DNA of 64,000 nucleotides from Chthonomonadales bacterium (lineage in GTDB: Bacteria > Armatimonadota > Chthonomonadetes > Chthonomonadales > CAJBBX01): the NCBI GenBank assembly GCA_027459625.1, contig DAIDHP010000012.1, positions 24,068 to 88,067 of the forward strand. The letters run 5' to 3'. Made by a program: the position numbers and the translations under genes. Each line of letters starts with the position of its first letter. Positions within the stretch are counted from its first letter, which is position 1. The notes below the pieces were generated by a model. The model saw only the letters and a program-made list of their open reading frames with translations. It was not told the origin of the DNA and did not search any database. This document shows, in pieces, positions 54,290 through 63,892 of this stretch.

Positions 54290-56407
54290 ATGAAATCCTT
54301 TGTGCGATCAAAGCGTATCCGATATCTGTGCATCGCAGTTTCCTTCATAACGCTCATCACGCTTCTTATTCCCTCGGGCAATCGTGGGATCGTGGAGAAT
54401 CAAATCTATTTATTAAACCCCCTTGAGAGCAACTCCTCCGCAAACTTGCCCGATATTCCCGCCATGGTTAAAACGACATCCGCTGCAAATCAATCCGTTC
54501 TCAAACGTTTGCATGATATCGCATCGAAAGAGCCGATGGATATGGGGGCGCAAATAGGATACTTATCAACGTCGACAAGCCCTTCTCTCATCGAACTGAA
54601 TGCGATTTTTCAAAGGTTTCCCAATCAGCCCGCCGTATGCTCCGCCATTTTGATATGGGCCATATATTATGACCAAGGCAAAGATCCGGACATCATGGAT
54701 TTTACGATTAAAGTGGCGTCTCAAGGCGAGCGAGTGGATCCGGACAACGCGTTCTTTCCCTTCATAATGGCAAACGCTTTCTATCTGCATCATGACAATA
54801 AAAAGGGTTGGCTGGCGTTTAAACGAATTGAGAATTGTAAAAAGTGGGACACTTATGTCAACGACGCCGTGCGGGATAACGCCAGGCTAGTCGGGATGGG
54901 ATATGGATACCAAAGCTCGTTGGGACGTTATTTTGACGCCCGCTCCATTCAAAACGGGTATTCGTTTCTCTCTTTTTCCCTAGGCCTACATATATTGATG
55001 AAGAAGAGCCGCCAACAGGAGATAAAACTGGCGTTAAAAAACAGTCAAAACGGGTATGGCCACAAGGAAATCGCAATTCAAACCCTTCAAGAACGGCAAA
55101 TATGGTCACATCTGTTGGGCCTCGTGATACAAAATCCATCATCCTATGGCGCGGATAGGTGGGGCATGGCGACTTTTTATATTGCGGGATGCATTGGTAC
55201 GCAAAAATATATGAGTTGGTTGATGCAAGCCTCGAAGTTGAAGAACGATCAGCGAATGCAATGGATATTGGATAAATTCGCAACATACACGCGCAGTCAT
55301 CCATCCGGAACGGGATCGCGGTATTCCTCAGAAAATGTATCCGTTTTTCTGCGCGAGATGAAAATGGAAGAAATTCGCGATAAGTGTATGGCGTATCTAC
55401 CCGCCCTTTGCTTATGGTGGGCGATAGGCGCGGTGACATTGGCTCTTTTGCTCTGGATTGTTCTATTGGGCGGGCTGAGTTATCTCTTTCACCCTAGCGG
55501 ACGGCTCTTCTCCGCCAAATCGGGCTGGGCTTCCGCAGGTTCCATATATTTACTCTCAGGCATTGTTTTGGATGAAATCGGAGTTTGGACGCATTTTGAT
55601 ATGCGCTATGTGATCTTGCTGGGGATTTGCGCGGTTATTTTCGCACTCATCGGGATGTTCTCCGACACATGGTTATGGAGAGGGATATGGATAGGCGGGT
55701 TGATAATAATCCAGGAAATGCTTGGCACTCCTGAAATCTCTCTTACCACGCCCGAAATAAACATATCCCACCTTATTATTTGGTGGTGGGTGATCGCAGT
55801 CGTTTCGTGTATCGTTGCGATTATCCGTCATTTTGTTCGGCATCGGAATAAGGAAAAGGGTGCGCCAACGCAAAAGGTGAGCGTCATGTGCATTTTATGG
55901 CGTCTTGTTTTAGGCGTGCTGCATGGCGCCTATGTGTTTCTTGTATCCATGCTTGTTTCGGGTTTTATTTTTGGTTTCCTCTATATCTCGTGTTACACAC
56001 TGAACGCGCTTATATTCACCACGTTCATCTCTTCTCACCACCTGGATGTCCTGTATCTATGGAGCGACACTTTTTCCAATCTCTATAATCTCGCTCAATG
56101 TTATCTCCTGCGATCCAGTTATTTCGGTACATCCGCCTCCATCCACGCATCCTCGGTGATCCTTTTCATTATCCCCCTGGTTATCCCCATTCTGTTCTTC
56201 GTTGGATTACTGGCGAGAAAGATACGAAATCATATCACTTTGTCCTCCTCGATGATTGGCGGGATTCGCAAATACGGTTGGTGGTGCGCGTTTCTTCTAT
56301 TATTGGTTTACGGAACCCTGGTTTTACTCACAGCGCGGAGGGAGCGTATCGTCACCGACGCGCTGCTGAGCCAACCCCCTTCAATCTCGCATATTAATAA
56401 TACATAA
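54290..56407 (+). CDS. Large membrane protein with soluble helical domain, unknown function
   Basis: A 705-residue protein. ATG at 54290 has GGGAG 7 nt upstream. An N-terminal membrane helix (residues about 10-30, IRYLCIAVSFITLITLLIP) anchors a 350-residue extracytoplasmic region. That region is rich in paired helices, resembling tetratricopeptide repeats (for example VDPDNAFFPFIMANAFYLH). From about residue 385 there are seven or eight membrane helices, ending near residue 690. The architecture suggests an assembly or scaffold protein in the envelope. No family could be named. It precedes the 1323-residue secreted protein by 188 nt on the same strand. Confidence 0.75.
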   Translation: MKSFVRSKRIRYLCIAVSFITLITLLIPSGNRGIVENQIYLLNPLESNSSANLPDIPAMVKTTSAANQSVLKRLHDIASKEPMDMGAQIGYLSTSTSPSLIELNAIFQRFPNQPAVCSAILIWAIYYDQGKDPDIMDFTIKVASQGERVDPDNAFFPFIMANAFYLHHDNKKGWLAFKRIENCKKWDTYVNDAVRDNARLVGMGYGYQSSLGRYFDARSIQNGYSFLSFSLGLHILMKKSRQQEIKLALKNSQNGYGHKEIAIQTLQERQIWSHLLGLVIQNPSSYGADRWGMATFYIAGCIGTQKYMSWLMQASKLKNDQRMQWILDKFATYTRSHPSGTGSRYSSENVSVFLREMKMEEIRDKCMAYLPALCLWWAIGAVTLALLLWIVLLGGLSYLFHPSGRLFSAKSGWASAGSIYLLSGIVLDEIGVWTHFDMRYVILLGICAVIFALIGMFSDTWLWRGIWIGGLIIIQEMLGTPEISLTTPEINISHLIIWWWVIAVVSCIVAIIRHFVRHRNKEKGAPTQKVSVMCILWRLVLGVLHGAYVFLVSMLVSGFIFGFLYISCYTLNALIFTTFISSHHLDVLYLWSDTFSNLYNLAQCYLLRSSYFGTSASIHASSVILFIIPLVIPILFFVGLLARKIRNHITLSSSMIGGIRKYGWWCAFLLLLVYGTLVLLTARRERIVTDALLSQPPSISHINNT

Positions 56408-56595
56408 CACCTCTTTACGAGTCCGCTCTTTGCCATTATAATAATTTCCATCAGGAATGAGTGGACCACTATTTCAAGTATTCCACTTTGAAGATTATAC
56501 GTGCGGATAATGACTAGCAATGACGCTGTATTTCCCCATGCGACTCTTACCTTGTCAATCGCTTCCGAGTATGCTTATCACAACTGGAGTAATAT

Positions 56596-59500
56596 ATGTT
56601 ATCACCAAGAATGAAAGTCTTTGGAATTAACGTTAGGGTTGCATGTATTTTATTCATCGTCACTTTGCTTTTCGCAATGCGTCAAACGCGGGCGGGTATC
56701 ACGCTCACGGGCGACACCTCCAATCCGATCATCAGCACTTTTATCCCCGGGGAGCCCGTTTCCCTCGTGTTTCATGTTTCGGGTCTGACCGCAAACGACA
56801 CGGGATTAAAGTTGCTACTGGATTTCGAAAACGAGTACGACAAGGTGTTGCTGCATAAGGAGATCGCCATTTCGCCCGATGGAGACGGGAACTGGAGCGC
56901 CACGGTGCCCGCTCTCACGGATCGGCTCGGTTTTTACAGGGTGAATGTTAAGCTATCCAATGGGGTGGTCATGGCGCCGCTCGGCTCGCGCAAGGGAAGC
57001 TATCTCACCTACTGTATCGTGCCGGATCCCTCTCTTCGCAAGGATTATCCAGAAACACGCACGCGCTTCGGGATGCAAGGCGGGTTCAGCGCTAACCTGA
57101 ACAGCCTTCTGCCCCTCCTCGGAATAAGATGGGTGCTGGGCGGCTACTTCTGGAAGACGATGGAGCCGGATCGTGCGGGGCAATACGAAACGACTTTGAA
57201 CCAGGAGCTTGCAGCGGCTCAAAAGGCGGGGAGGCCGTTTGGCGTCCCGGAGGATACGCAGGGGGAGGTGAAACCCGGAGTTCCCTGGCAAGTGTATCCG
57301 TTTCCAACATTGTACGGTCCGCCCAAATGGGCTGTTCAGGACCCCAATACGAAAGTCCTGAACGCCGTAATCAAACCGGAGGATTACGCGGCGTGGACCT
57401 CCTACGCGGGGAGCGCGGCGAAAGGATTCAGCCTGAAGTATCCCAATATGGATCCGAGAGTTTATCAAATCACCTGGGAGCCCAATTACCCTTGGGGATT
57501 CAACGGCGATCCGCGACAGCTTGTTCAAATATTCTCGCTAAGTTATCATACGATTCACGAAGCCGATCCAAAGGCGATGGTGATGGGCCCCACCTATGGC
57601 GGCTTGGGCGGGGATAACGATGTGCAATTCGAAGCCGATCTGGAAAACGGTTTGGGCAAGTATCTGGACGCCTTAGCCATCCACCCCTATTTCGCAATTA
57701 ATCCGGAACAGAACGACATGGTGGATATATATCGCCATCAGGATGACATGATACGCCAATATGTGGGTCATGACATCCCCCGCATCGGAACGGAGGAGGG
57801 ATATGCCACAGGGGAGCATGAGGACAAGGAGTTGCTGCAGGCGCTAACCCTTACGAGGCAGAATCTTATCACCCTAGGCGAGGGATACTGGATCAATGTC
57901 GCCTTCGATATCGCCGATTACCCCAGCGAGCCAGGGTACGGATATTACTACAATCTCAATCCAAAGATCGCATTCGGCACGGATAAAGCCGCTCCGAAGC
58001 CTGCAGCGGCGGTTTACGCAGCGCAATCCTTTCTGTTGGATGGATCCAAAAGTTTGGAACCTGTTCAGTGGCTGGGAAAAACGGTCCTCGGCTACGTGTT
58101 TGAACGGGATGGGCAAATCACCATTGCGCTCTGGGATTGGGGAGTGAATGGCAAAAAGGTATCGCTTCCGGTGGGAACATCCAAGGTAACCGTTTACGAT
58201 TGGATGGGAAACCCAAGCATGGTCGATGCGAAGGACGGAATGGCGGAACTCACTCTCGGGCAGGCTCCTATTTACGTCGTGGGCGCCTCTCCCGAGATAT
58301 GGGGCGTAAACCCCTCCTTGAACCCTCTTTCGGTGTCCTCGACACGGTTTACGGCATACCCTGGTGACACCGCGCATCTTACAGTGAATATCAAGTCCCC
58401 GAAAGCGATAAAGGGGGACTTAACCCTCGGCGCCACCGATTATCGCCTGGGACTTAAGGAGATTTCGAAGAAAGTCAGCGTGAACGCGAACGGAAACGAT
58501 TTGGTCGATCTCGATATACCCGTGCCATCGGACACCCCCGTTTACGGATACACCCTGATTTTAACCTTGCGTAACGGAAAAACTCCGATTTCCGGTGCGA
58601 CGCTCCGCCTTCTAGTGCGACAACCCGTCTCCGTCATCTCCGTCAATCCCACCGTTCGAAACGGGCAGACGGTTTTGGACGTCGCGCTGAAAAACAACGA
58701 ATCAGCCGAGGTGAAGGGAAGCCTCTCGTTTCGGATAACGGGTTTTCCAGGCGCCGACAATCGCGTGAACTTCACTCTGCTCGCGCAGGGGGACGAGACT
58801 TTCCCGATGGTACTAAACGATCCCAACCTCGCCACTGACAAGACCTATCAGGCTGAGGTGCGCGTCGCCACAGGCTCCGTCGAGGGGTTCGCGCAGGATT
58901 ATCCCATACATTTCGCCATTCAGCCCGTAATCAATTCAGCACCCTCGCCCGCGATGAAATACTCCGGAATTCTCGGACAAAGCCAGCCTGTGGGCGCCGC
59001 CCCGATTCCCGTCATCGGGGCGCTAGGCGCGGCGAACGATTCCTCCGGAAATCTGTGGACGGTTTTTGGCAATCAGTTGACGGAATTGGCATCTCAAAAC
59101 GGACGCTATGTCGTAACGAAGCAAATCACTCTGCGCACGCCTCCGCGACTTGGATTGCAGAGCGATGGCGCGAAATTCTACTACGTGGGGCAGGATAACC
59201 GGGTCTACTCCGTCGATCCGTCTCAATCCGCTGCGCCACAACCGATCTGCTCCGTTGATCCGAAAACGCGAGCCTTTTCCGTTGCGCCGGACGGCATGTT
59301 CGGGGGATACGCAGGGGTCGCAAAGATATTCACGCTTGCGGGAAACACCGTGTCGTTTTACAAGGCGGACGGATCCAGCGGAGGGGCTCCTCTCACACTC
59401 CCGCCGCTCATCCCCGCAACCTGTTACTACAACTCCGTGGGATTGGATCCCAACACCGGCGATCTCCTTGCGGGGGGATTTTATCCGGTTTCCAAGGTGT

Positions 59501-60567
59501 ATCGCTTCGATCCCTCCGGGAACCTTGTGACGAATGTTGATTGGCCCAGACCCGGGAATGTGAATACGATCGTGAATGTGAACGGCGTCGCTTGGGGGAC
59601 GCTTTACGGTGGAGGGGCGGAATCTCTGCCCGACAAATTAGCGCCGCACGCACCGAAACTGGAATCTGCATGGACGCAATACCCTTCCGGAATTGCCACG
59701 GATAAGAAAGGTGACTTTTGGATGGCGACCTCGCAGGGATTGTGCGAGTACGATTTCACGGGCAAATCCCTGGATCGTCGAATCGGGGGATTGAACGGCG
59801 TGACAACACTCGCCATGTCGCCTGACGGCGTGATCCTCGCCGGTGTGGACGTGGGAGGACAGCAGGCGCGCCTCTTCCTGGATGACGGCGCGGATTCAGC
59901 GATTTCGAGCAACGCGAACGAGCCATGGAGGATCGGACAGGGATGGACGGAGAAAGCCTCCTCCGTGGTTGCGCATGATAAATCCTTTCTTGCCCTCGAT
60001 CCAACCGCCAGGGACCTCTGGACGTTCACTCCTTCGGAACAGGATGGCGGTACGAACACCTGGGTGAAAACGCCGCTGCCCGCAAACATCACCATGCCTC
60101 GCGCGATCGCAGCGGGGAAAACCCTCCTGTGGGTGTTGGATAAGAGCGCTCTGCTGGAAGGCGATCTTGCGAACCTCTCTTCGCTACATCCCGTGTCTCC
60201 TCCGGATGCAGGCGATCTCGGAAGGGTGATCGCGATCTCCGCCTCAGACGATTCAATGATCGCGCTGGCGGATTCAGGGAGTGTGATCGCCTATTCCCGA
60301 AACGCGGATGGATCGTACAAGCTTCTGTGGCGCAAAGGCTCCTTTTCGAAAATCGCGGGGATCGCCGTTTGCGCAGCGGGAGTGTTGGTGTCCGACGCCG
60401 GTGAGAAAACGGTGTTCCTTTTGTCCTCTCAATCCGGCACCACACTGGGATCGATTCAGGCCCAATCGGTGCCAGGCGGATGGGTGCCGGACATCGTCGC
60501 CGCTGCGGGATACTGGGCGGTTGTTGATGACCCGCAGGGGGACAGATTGATACGCCTAAGTCTTTAA
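56596..60567 (+). CDS. Giant secreted glycoside hydrolase-like protein with C-terminal beta-propeller
   Basis: A 1323-residue exported protein with a signal peptide (VACILFIVTLLFAMRQTRA). Modules: a beta-sandwich (about 35-150); a TIM-barrel of clan GH-A/GH39 type (about 155-480) with candidate acid/base Glu295 in YQITWEPNYPW and nucleophile Glu400 or Glu401 in IGTEEGYATG; a beta domain (480-560); two Ig-like sandwiches (about 575-790); and a beta-propeller of NHL type (about 800-1320; blades contain GLDPNTGDLLAGG, GIATDKKGDFWMATS and TTLAMSPDGVILAG). Probably binds and cleaves an extracellular polysaccharide. Catalytic assignment is by motif only. Confidence 0.78.
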   Translation: MLSPRMKVFGINVRVACILFIVTLLFAMRQTRAGITLTGDTSNPIISTFIPGEPVSLVFHVSGLTANDTGLKLLLDFENEYDKVLLHKEIAISPDGDGNWSATVPALTDRLGFYRVNVKLSNGVVMAPLGSRKGSYLTYCIVPDPSLRKDYPETRTRFGMQGGFSANLNSLLPLLGIRWVLGGYFWKTMEPDRAGQYETTLNQELAAAQKAGRPFGVPEDTQGEVKPGVPWQVYPFPTLYGPPKWAVQDPNTKVLNAVIKPEDYAAWTSYAGSAAKGFSLKYPNMDPRVYQITWEPNYPWGFNGDPRQLVQIFSLSYHTIHEADPKAMVMGPTYGGLGGDNDVQFEADLENGLGKYLDALAIHPYFAINPEQNDMVDIYRHQDDMIRQYVGHDIPRIGTEEGYATGEHEDKELLQALTLTRQNLITLGEGYWINVAFDIADYPSEPGYGYYYNLNPKIAFGTDKAAPKPAAAVYAAQSFLLDGSKSLEPVQWLGKTVLGYVFERDGQITIALWDWGVNGKKVSLPVGTSKVTVYDWMGNPSMVDAKDGMAELTLGQAPIYVVGASPEIWGVNPSLNPLSVSSTRFTAYPGDTAHLTVNIKSPKAIKGDLTLGATDYRLGLKEISKKVSVNANGNDLVDLDIPVPSDTPVYGYTLILTLRNGKTPISGATLRLLVRQPVSVISVNPTVRNGQTVLDVALKNNESAEVKGSLSFRITGFPGADNRVNFTLLAQGDETFPMVLNDPNLATDKTYQAEVRVATGSVEGFAQDYPIHFAIQPVINSAPSPAMKYSGILGQSQPVGAAPIPVIGALGAANDSSGNLWTVFGNQLTELASQNGRYVVTKQITLRTPPRLGLQSDGAKFYYVGQDNRVYSVDPSQSAAPQPICSVDPKTRAFSVAPDGMFGGYAGVAKIFTLAGNTVSFYKADGSSGGAPLTLPPLIPATCYYNSVGLDPNTGDLLAGGFYPVSKVYRFDPSGNLVTNVDWPRPGNVNTIVNVNGVAWGTLYGGGAESLPDKLAPHAPKLESAWTQYPSGIATDKKGDFWMATSQGLCEYDFTGKSLDRRIGGLNGVTTLAMSPDGVILAGVDVGGQQARLFLDDGADSAISSNANEPWRIGQGWTEKASSVVAHDKSFLALDPTARDLWTFTPSEQDGGTNTWVKTPLPANITMPRAIAAGKTLLWVLDKSALLEGDLANLSSLHPVSPPDAGDLGRVIAISASDDSMIALADSGSVIAYSRNADGSYKLLWRKGSFSKIAGIAVCAAGVLVSDAGEKTVFLLSSQSGTTLGSIQAQSVPGGWVPDIVAAAGYWAVVDDPQGDRLIRLSL

Positions 60568-60646
60568 TGACGGGAAGCGCCGGGCGAGAGAATCGGTTCG
60601 CGATGACGAAACGGGTTATCGCCTAGGCAAATTAAGGCTTGATCGG

Positions 60647-60687
60647 GAGAAATGACCCCCTTGTACGGCGCGGAAGGGGGATTTCTC
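60647..60687 (+). terminator. Hairpin downstream of the giant glycosidase gene
   Basis: GAGAAAT...ATTTCTC (60647-60653 with 60681-60687) continues, after a GA bulge, as CCCCCTT/AAGGGGG (60656-60662/60674-60680). Fourteen base pairs in all. It lies 80 nt after the stop. Confidence 0.7.
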
Positions 60688-60755
60688 TCACATGAATGGC
60701 GCTTGTAGAACCGATTTATCCTATTTATCCTCTCCGAAAACCAATCCCCCCGACA

Positions 60756-61305
60756 CTTGGCCCTCGCGAATTCACTTCATGCGAATGCAAAGGAGCTTTT
60801 CATCGATGCATTACCGCTTCTGATCCATGCATACGCGCTTTGCAATTGAGTTTGGATACTTTTTCCTTTTGCATAGACGCTTTGCAGTCATGCATATGCG
60901 CATATGAGACGATGGAACACACTTTTGATGATGCATATTCACTTTTGATCCGTGCATGGACGCTTCAGATGGATGCATTTCTCTAATGCATTACTAAAAA
61001 GTGAAGATGCAAGGATCAAAAATTCCTATGTATTCATGAAACGTTCCTATGCAAAAGTAAAAAGTTTTTTAAGTAACGTCTATTTCCCATATGCTCGTAT
61101 CAAAAGCTTCCATTCAGAGGCGAAAAGCATCCGAACAACGATCAAAAGACATTTCAATCGATCTGATTTTCACCATGATGGAGTAAAATGGCTCCGAAGA
61201 GGGTGTGATTCGATTCGCCGGTGTGTTAATGCGAAGTGTCATCGGCTTACGCGAAGGCGCGAGAATCGTTTCCGAGGCGAATTATCCGCATGCATCAAGG
61301 GTTAA
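60756..61305. repeat. Array of degenerate 21-bp repeats in two opposed orientations
   Basis: From 60775 to 60983, ten units of 21 bp (one of 20) share the pattern CTTTTGATCCATGCATACGCG. Examples start at 60796, 60817, 60859, 60880, 60942 and 60963. From 60984 to about 61151 the same motif continues with the same 21-bp phase but on the other strand (for example 61047-61067 and 61089-61109 read in reverse give CTTTTTACTTTTGCATAG and GCTTTTGATACGAGCATAT). Weaker periodicity runs to about 61305. Since 21 bp is seven codons, short open frames cross both arms with heptad-like repeats (FxxCIxA in one arm, YAxIKSF in the other). There is no ribosome site or stable frame. Function unknown. Confidence 0.75.
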
Positions 61306-61535
61306 GCTTTCTCGGTCGTATTAATCCGCGACATCGTCCGGTAGATGTCTTATAACGCTTTTCGGCAGCACTCCCGTGTTCGCATATCTCCCCTACCCAT
61401 CCCCCGCTGATACTCTTAATAAACTCTTATTAATCCTGGACGGCTTAAGCGGGTAGAATTAATCGTGACAAAGCTTTTCAATGACAATCCGCGCCCCACG
61501 GAAACGGCGGCGCAATTATGCAAACGGAGCGTTTC

Positions 61536-62450
61536 ATGCCAACACATGCGGTGGTTCCCATCACCTACTTGCAAGCGGTTCTTCTCGGTATTTTACAGGG
61601 CTTGACCGAGTTTCTCCCCGTCAGCAGCACGGCGCACATGGCGGTCATTCCGCAGATTCTCTTCAGGATGCGCGACCCCGGCGCGGCGTTCTCCGCCGTG
61701 GTGCAGCTGGGGCCGATCGTAGCCATCATCACCTACTTCCGCGAGGACGTGTGGAGGTACATCAAGGGTATTCTGGAGACCAGGACGCCGGCGCGGGGCT
61801 TCAAGGGGAGCGTGGACGCTCGGCTCGGATGGTTCACCATTCTCGGCACGATCCCGCTGGTGATCTTCGGGGTGCTGCTGGAGAAGAAAATAGACACCAC
61901 CTTCCGCAGTCTGAACTACATTGGTGTGAGCCTGATTATACTGGGGCTGATCCTCTGGTGGTCTGAGATCGTCGGGAAGCGGAAGATCGCTTTGAATGAC
62001 ATCACCTTTAAGCAGAGTCAGGTGATAGGCTGGGCGCAGGTGCTCTGCCTGGTTCCAGGTGCGTCCCGATCGGGCGTAACGATCACGGCGGGGCTTTTCG
62101 AGGGGATGGATCGGGAGAGCGCGGCGAAGTTTAGCTTCCTGCTGAGCATCCCGGCGATCACTGCTGCGGGACTCTACAAGCTTTTGGAGGTGCTGCACCG
62201 CACCCATTTGGGACATCAGGTGTTTCCATACCTTCTCGGCTCGCTCGTGGCGGGGATATTTGCATACATTGTGGTCAAATGGTTCATGGGGTACATGCAA
62301 GAGCATAACACCGGCATCTTCATCGCCTATCGCATCATCCTCGGGATTTTAGTGCTCTTCCTTCTGCACGCGGGTTATGTGAAGGAGCGTCCCCCGAAGA
62401 CTGCGATGAACCCGGTGACGCATCAACGGATGATATCGCGACACACATAG
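61536..62450 (+). CDS. uppP: Undecaprenyl-diphosphatase (UppP/BacA)
   Basis: Polytopic membrane enzyme that dephosphorylates undecaprenyl diphosphate to recycle the lipid carrier for peptidoglycan; also confers bacitracin resistance. Seen: ILQGLTEFLPVSSTAHM with the catalytic Glu-rich motif, and PGASRSGVTITAGLF with the Arg/Ser phosphate-binding site. 304 residues from ATG 61536, which has GGAG 6 nt upstream; ATG 61518 would add six residues but lacks a ribosome site. About eight membrane helices. Slightly longer than E. coli UppP. Confidence 0.95.
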   Translation: MPTHAVVPITYLQAVLLGILQGLTEFLPVSSTAHMAVIPQILFRMRDPGAAFSAVVQLGPIVAIITYFREDVWRYIKGILETRTPARGFKGSVDARLGWFTILGTIPLVIFGVLLEKKIDTTFRSLNYIGVSLIILGLILWWSEIVGKRKIALNDITFKQSQVIGWAQVLCLVPGASRSGVTITAGLFEGMDRESAAKFSFLLSIPAITAAGLYKLLEVLHRTHLGHQVFPYLLGSLVAGIFAYIVVKWFMGYMQEHNTGIFIAYRIILGILVLFLLHAGYVKERPPKTAMNPVTHQRMISRHT

Positions 62451-62551
62451 TGCCGTATCCATAAGTAACGCATGCCGCGCCTTCCCGCTCCGTGAAAACC
62501 GCCGTCGGGATTGGAGGGGGCGGCTGTTTCCATAACTGCGAAGGAGCCGAA

Positions 62552-63892
62552 ATGCGCCGCATTCACAGCCTGCGCCTTCTGGTAGGGATACTTCTCGCGA
62601 TACTCCCATTAGCGTCCTTATCCAGAACATCCCCGCCTTCACAGGGATACCTGTTGGTGCGAGGATTGGATATCGTGAATGCGCAAGGGGAACCGATTCG
62701 GCTTATAGGCATGAACCTTGGATGGCCGAAATATATCACCTACGAATTGCAGTTGCCTTCGGAGATTGAGGACAATCAAGGCGACCTGCAGCGTAACGTT
62801 CTGGATAAATACCTTTCCGCGAAGCAGTCGACATCCTTTTTCCCCCTTCTTGAGTCGAAGTTCATCACCCCGGTGGACTTCCGTCACGTGAAGGAGATGG
62901 GGTTCAATCTGGTTCGTGCGGACTTCTCGTGGAGGGATTTCGACCGGACCGTGAGCGGTATACCCGAGCCATACTATTTTCTCGACAAGGTGATCCTGCC
63001 GAATGCGCGGAAAAACGGACTGTACGTGCAGATTTGCATCTTCGCGGGGGATGATCTGCGCCCGCTCTTTTACGTCGATACTCCGCAGGCGAGCGCGTTT
63101 CGAGCCGAGTTCGTGAACCGCTGGAGGGAGATCGCGAATCGGTATCGGAATGACAAGACGGTTGCGATTTACGATCTTGTGAACGAACCGAATTCGGATT
63201 GGAAGGAGAGTTCCATTCGGAATTACAACCAGCTCTTTTACGACACAATCCTCGCGATCCGCAGCGTGGATCGGAACCACCTCATCGCCTTGGAACCGGA
63301 TCATTGGGCGGCTCCCATGCCCGACGGCGGGAACTTGCGCATTCTCACCCAGCCGCATCTTCTAAACAACACTGTCGATCCCGCTCACAAGATCATATGG
63401 GATTACCACACCTACAAACGAGGGGACTTCGCCGCGGGTGATGGGATCGCCGCAACACAAAGCGCATGGACGGCGATCCGAAAGCTTCAGATGAAATACG
63501 ATACGCCGATACAGGTCGGGGAGATCGGGGCGCACTGGGGCGAGACTCCTTGGCTCAAAGCCAGCCTGGATATCTTCGATAAGTATGGATGGAGTTGGTC
63601 CTACTGGACTCTGAAGGAGATACACCCAGGATACTTCTCGCCCTATTTCCTGGTTCCATGGGATGCGGATAAGGAGAGCGGAGGTTGGGGGTATTACGAT
63701 CTTGCCCGAGACCTGCAAACTGCATATCAAAACAAAGCCATGCCTCGCAAGTGGACTGATGGCAGGTTCGAAAGAGCCATGGACCAGTTGGATACCAATG
63801 TCGGTGTCGAAGGAAAAGGGTGGCTCACTTGGGATGCGTTGCGCGAGATATTCAAGCGGTATGTGCCCTCGGCCACTCGGTCGGTAGAATAA
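62552..63892 (+). CDS. Secreted GH5-like glycoside hydrolase (cellulase/mannanase fold)
   Basis: A 446-residue exported TIM-barrel enzyme. ATG at 62552 is 5 nt after AAGGAG and starts a signal peptide (RLLVGILLAILPLASLS). Clan GH-A features: GMNLGWP, GFNLVRADFSW with the conserved Arg, acid/base Glu212 in YDLVNEPN, and nucleophile Glu324 in VGEIGAHWG. A WSYWTLKEIHPGYF segment lines the active site. Probably an endo- or exo-acting beta-glycanase; the exact GH5 subfamily and substrate cannot be assigned. 101 nt after uppP. Confidence 0.85.
   Translation: MRRIHSLRLLVGILLAILPLASLSRTSPPSQGYLLVRGLDIVNAQGEPIRLIGMNLGWPKYITYELQLPSEIEDNQGDLQRNVLDKYLSAKQSTSFFPLLESKFITPVDFRHVKEMGFNLVRADFSWRDFDRTVSGIPEPYYFLDKVILPNARKNGLYVQICIFAGDDLRPLFYVDTPQASAFRAEFVNRWREIANRYRNDKTVAIYDLVNEPNSDWKESSIRNYNQLFYDTILAIRSVDRNHLIALEPDHWAAPMPDGGNLRILTQPHLLNNTVDPAHKIIWDYHTYKRGDFAAGDGIAATQSAWTAIRKLQMKYDTPIQVGEIGAHWGETPWLKASLDIFDKYGWSWSYWTLKEIHPGYFSPYFLVPWDADKESGGWGYYDLARDLQTAYQNKAMPRKWTDGRFERAMDQLDTNVGVEGKGWLTWDALREIFKRYVPSATRSVE

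Noticed and set aside
60696..61305. Two short forward open frames across the 21-bp repeats as protein genes
   Set aside because: No ribosome site, each frame covers only one arm, and the periodicity of the DNA explains the heptad-like products. Kept as a repeat feature instead.
60756..61305. CRISPR array
   Set aside because: Units are contiguous and degenerate without spacers, change orientation midway, and no cas genes are present.
61593..62306. 237-codon reverse frame opposite uppP
   Set aside because: Shadow of uppP codon bias; charged low-complexity product.
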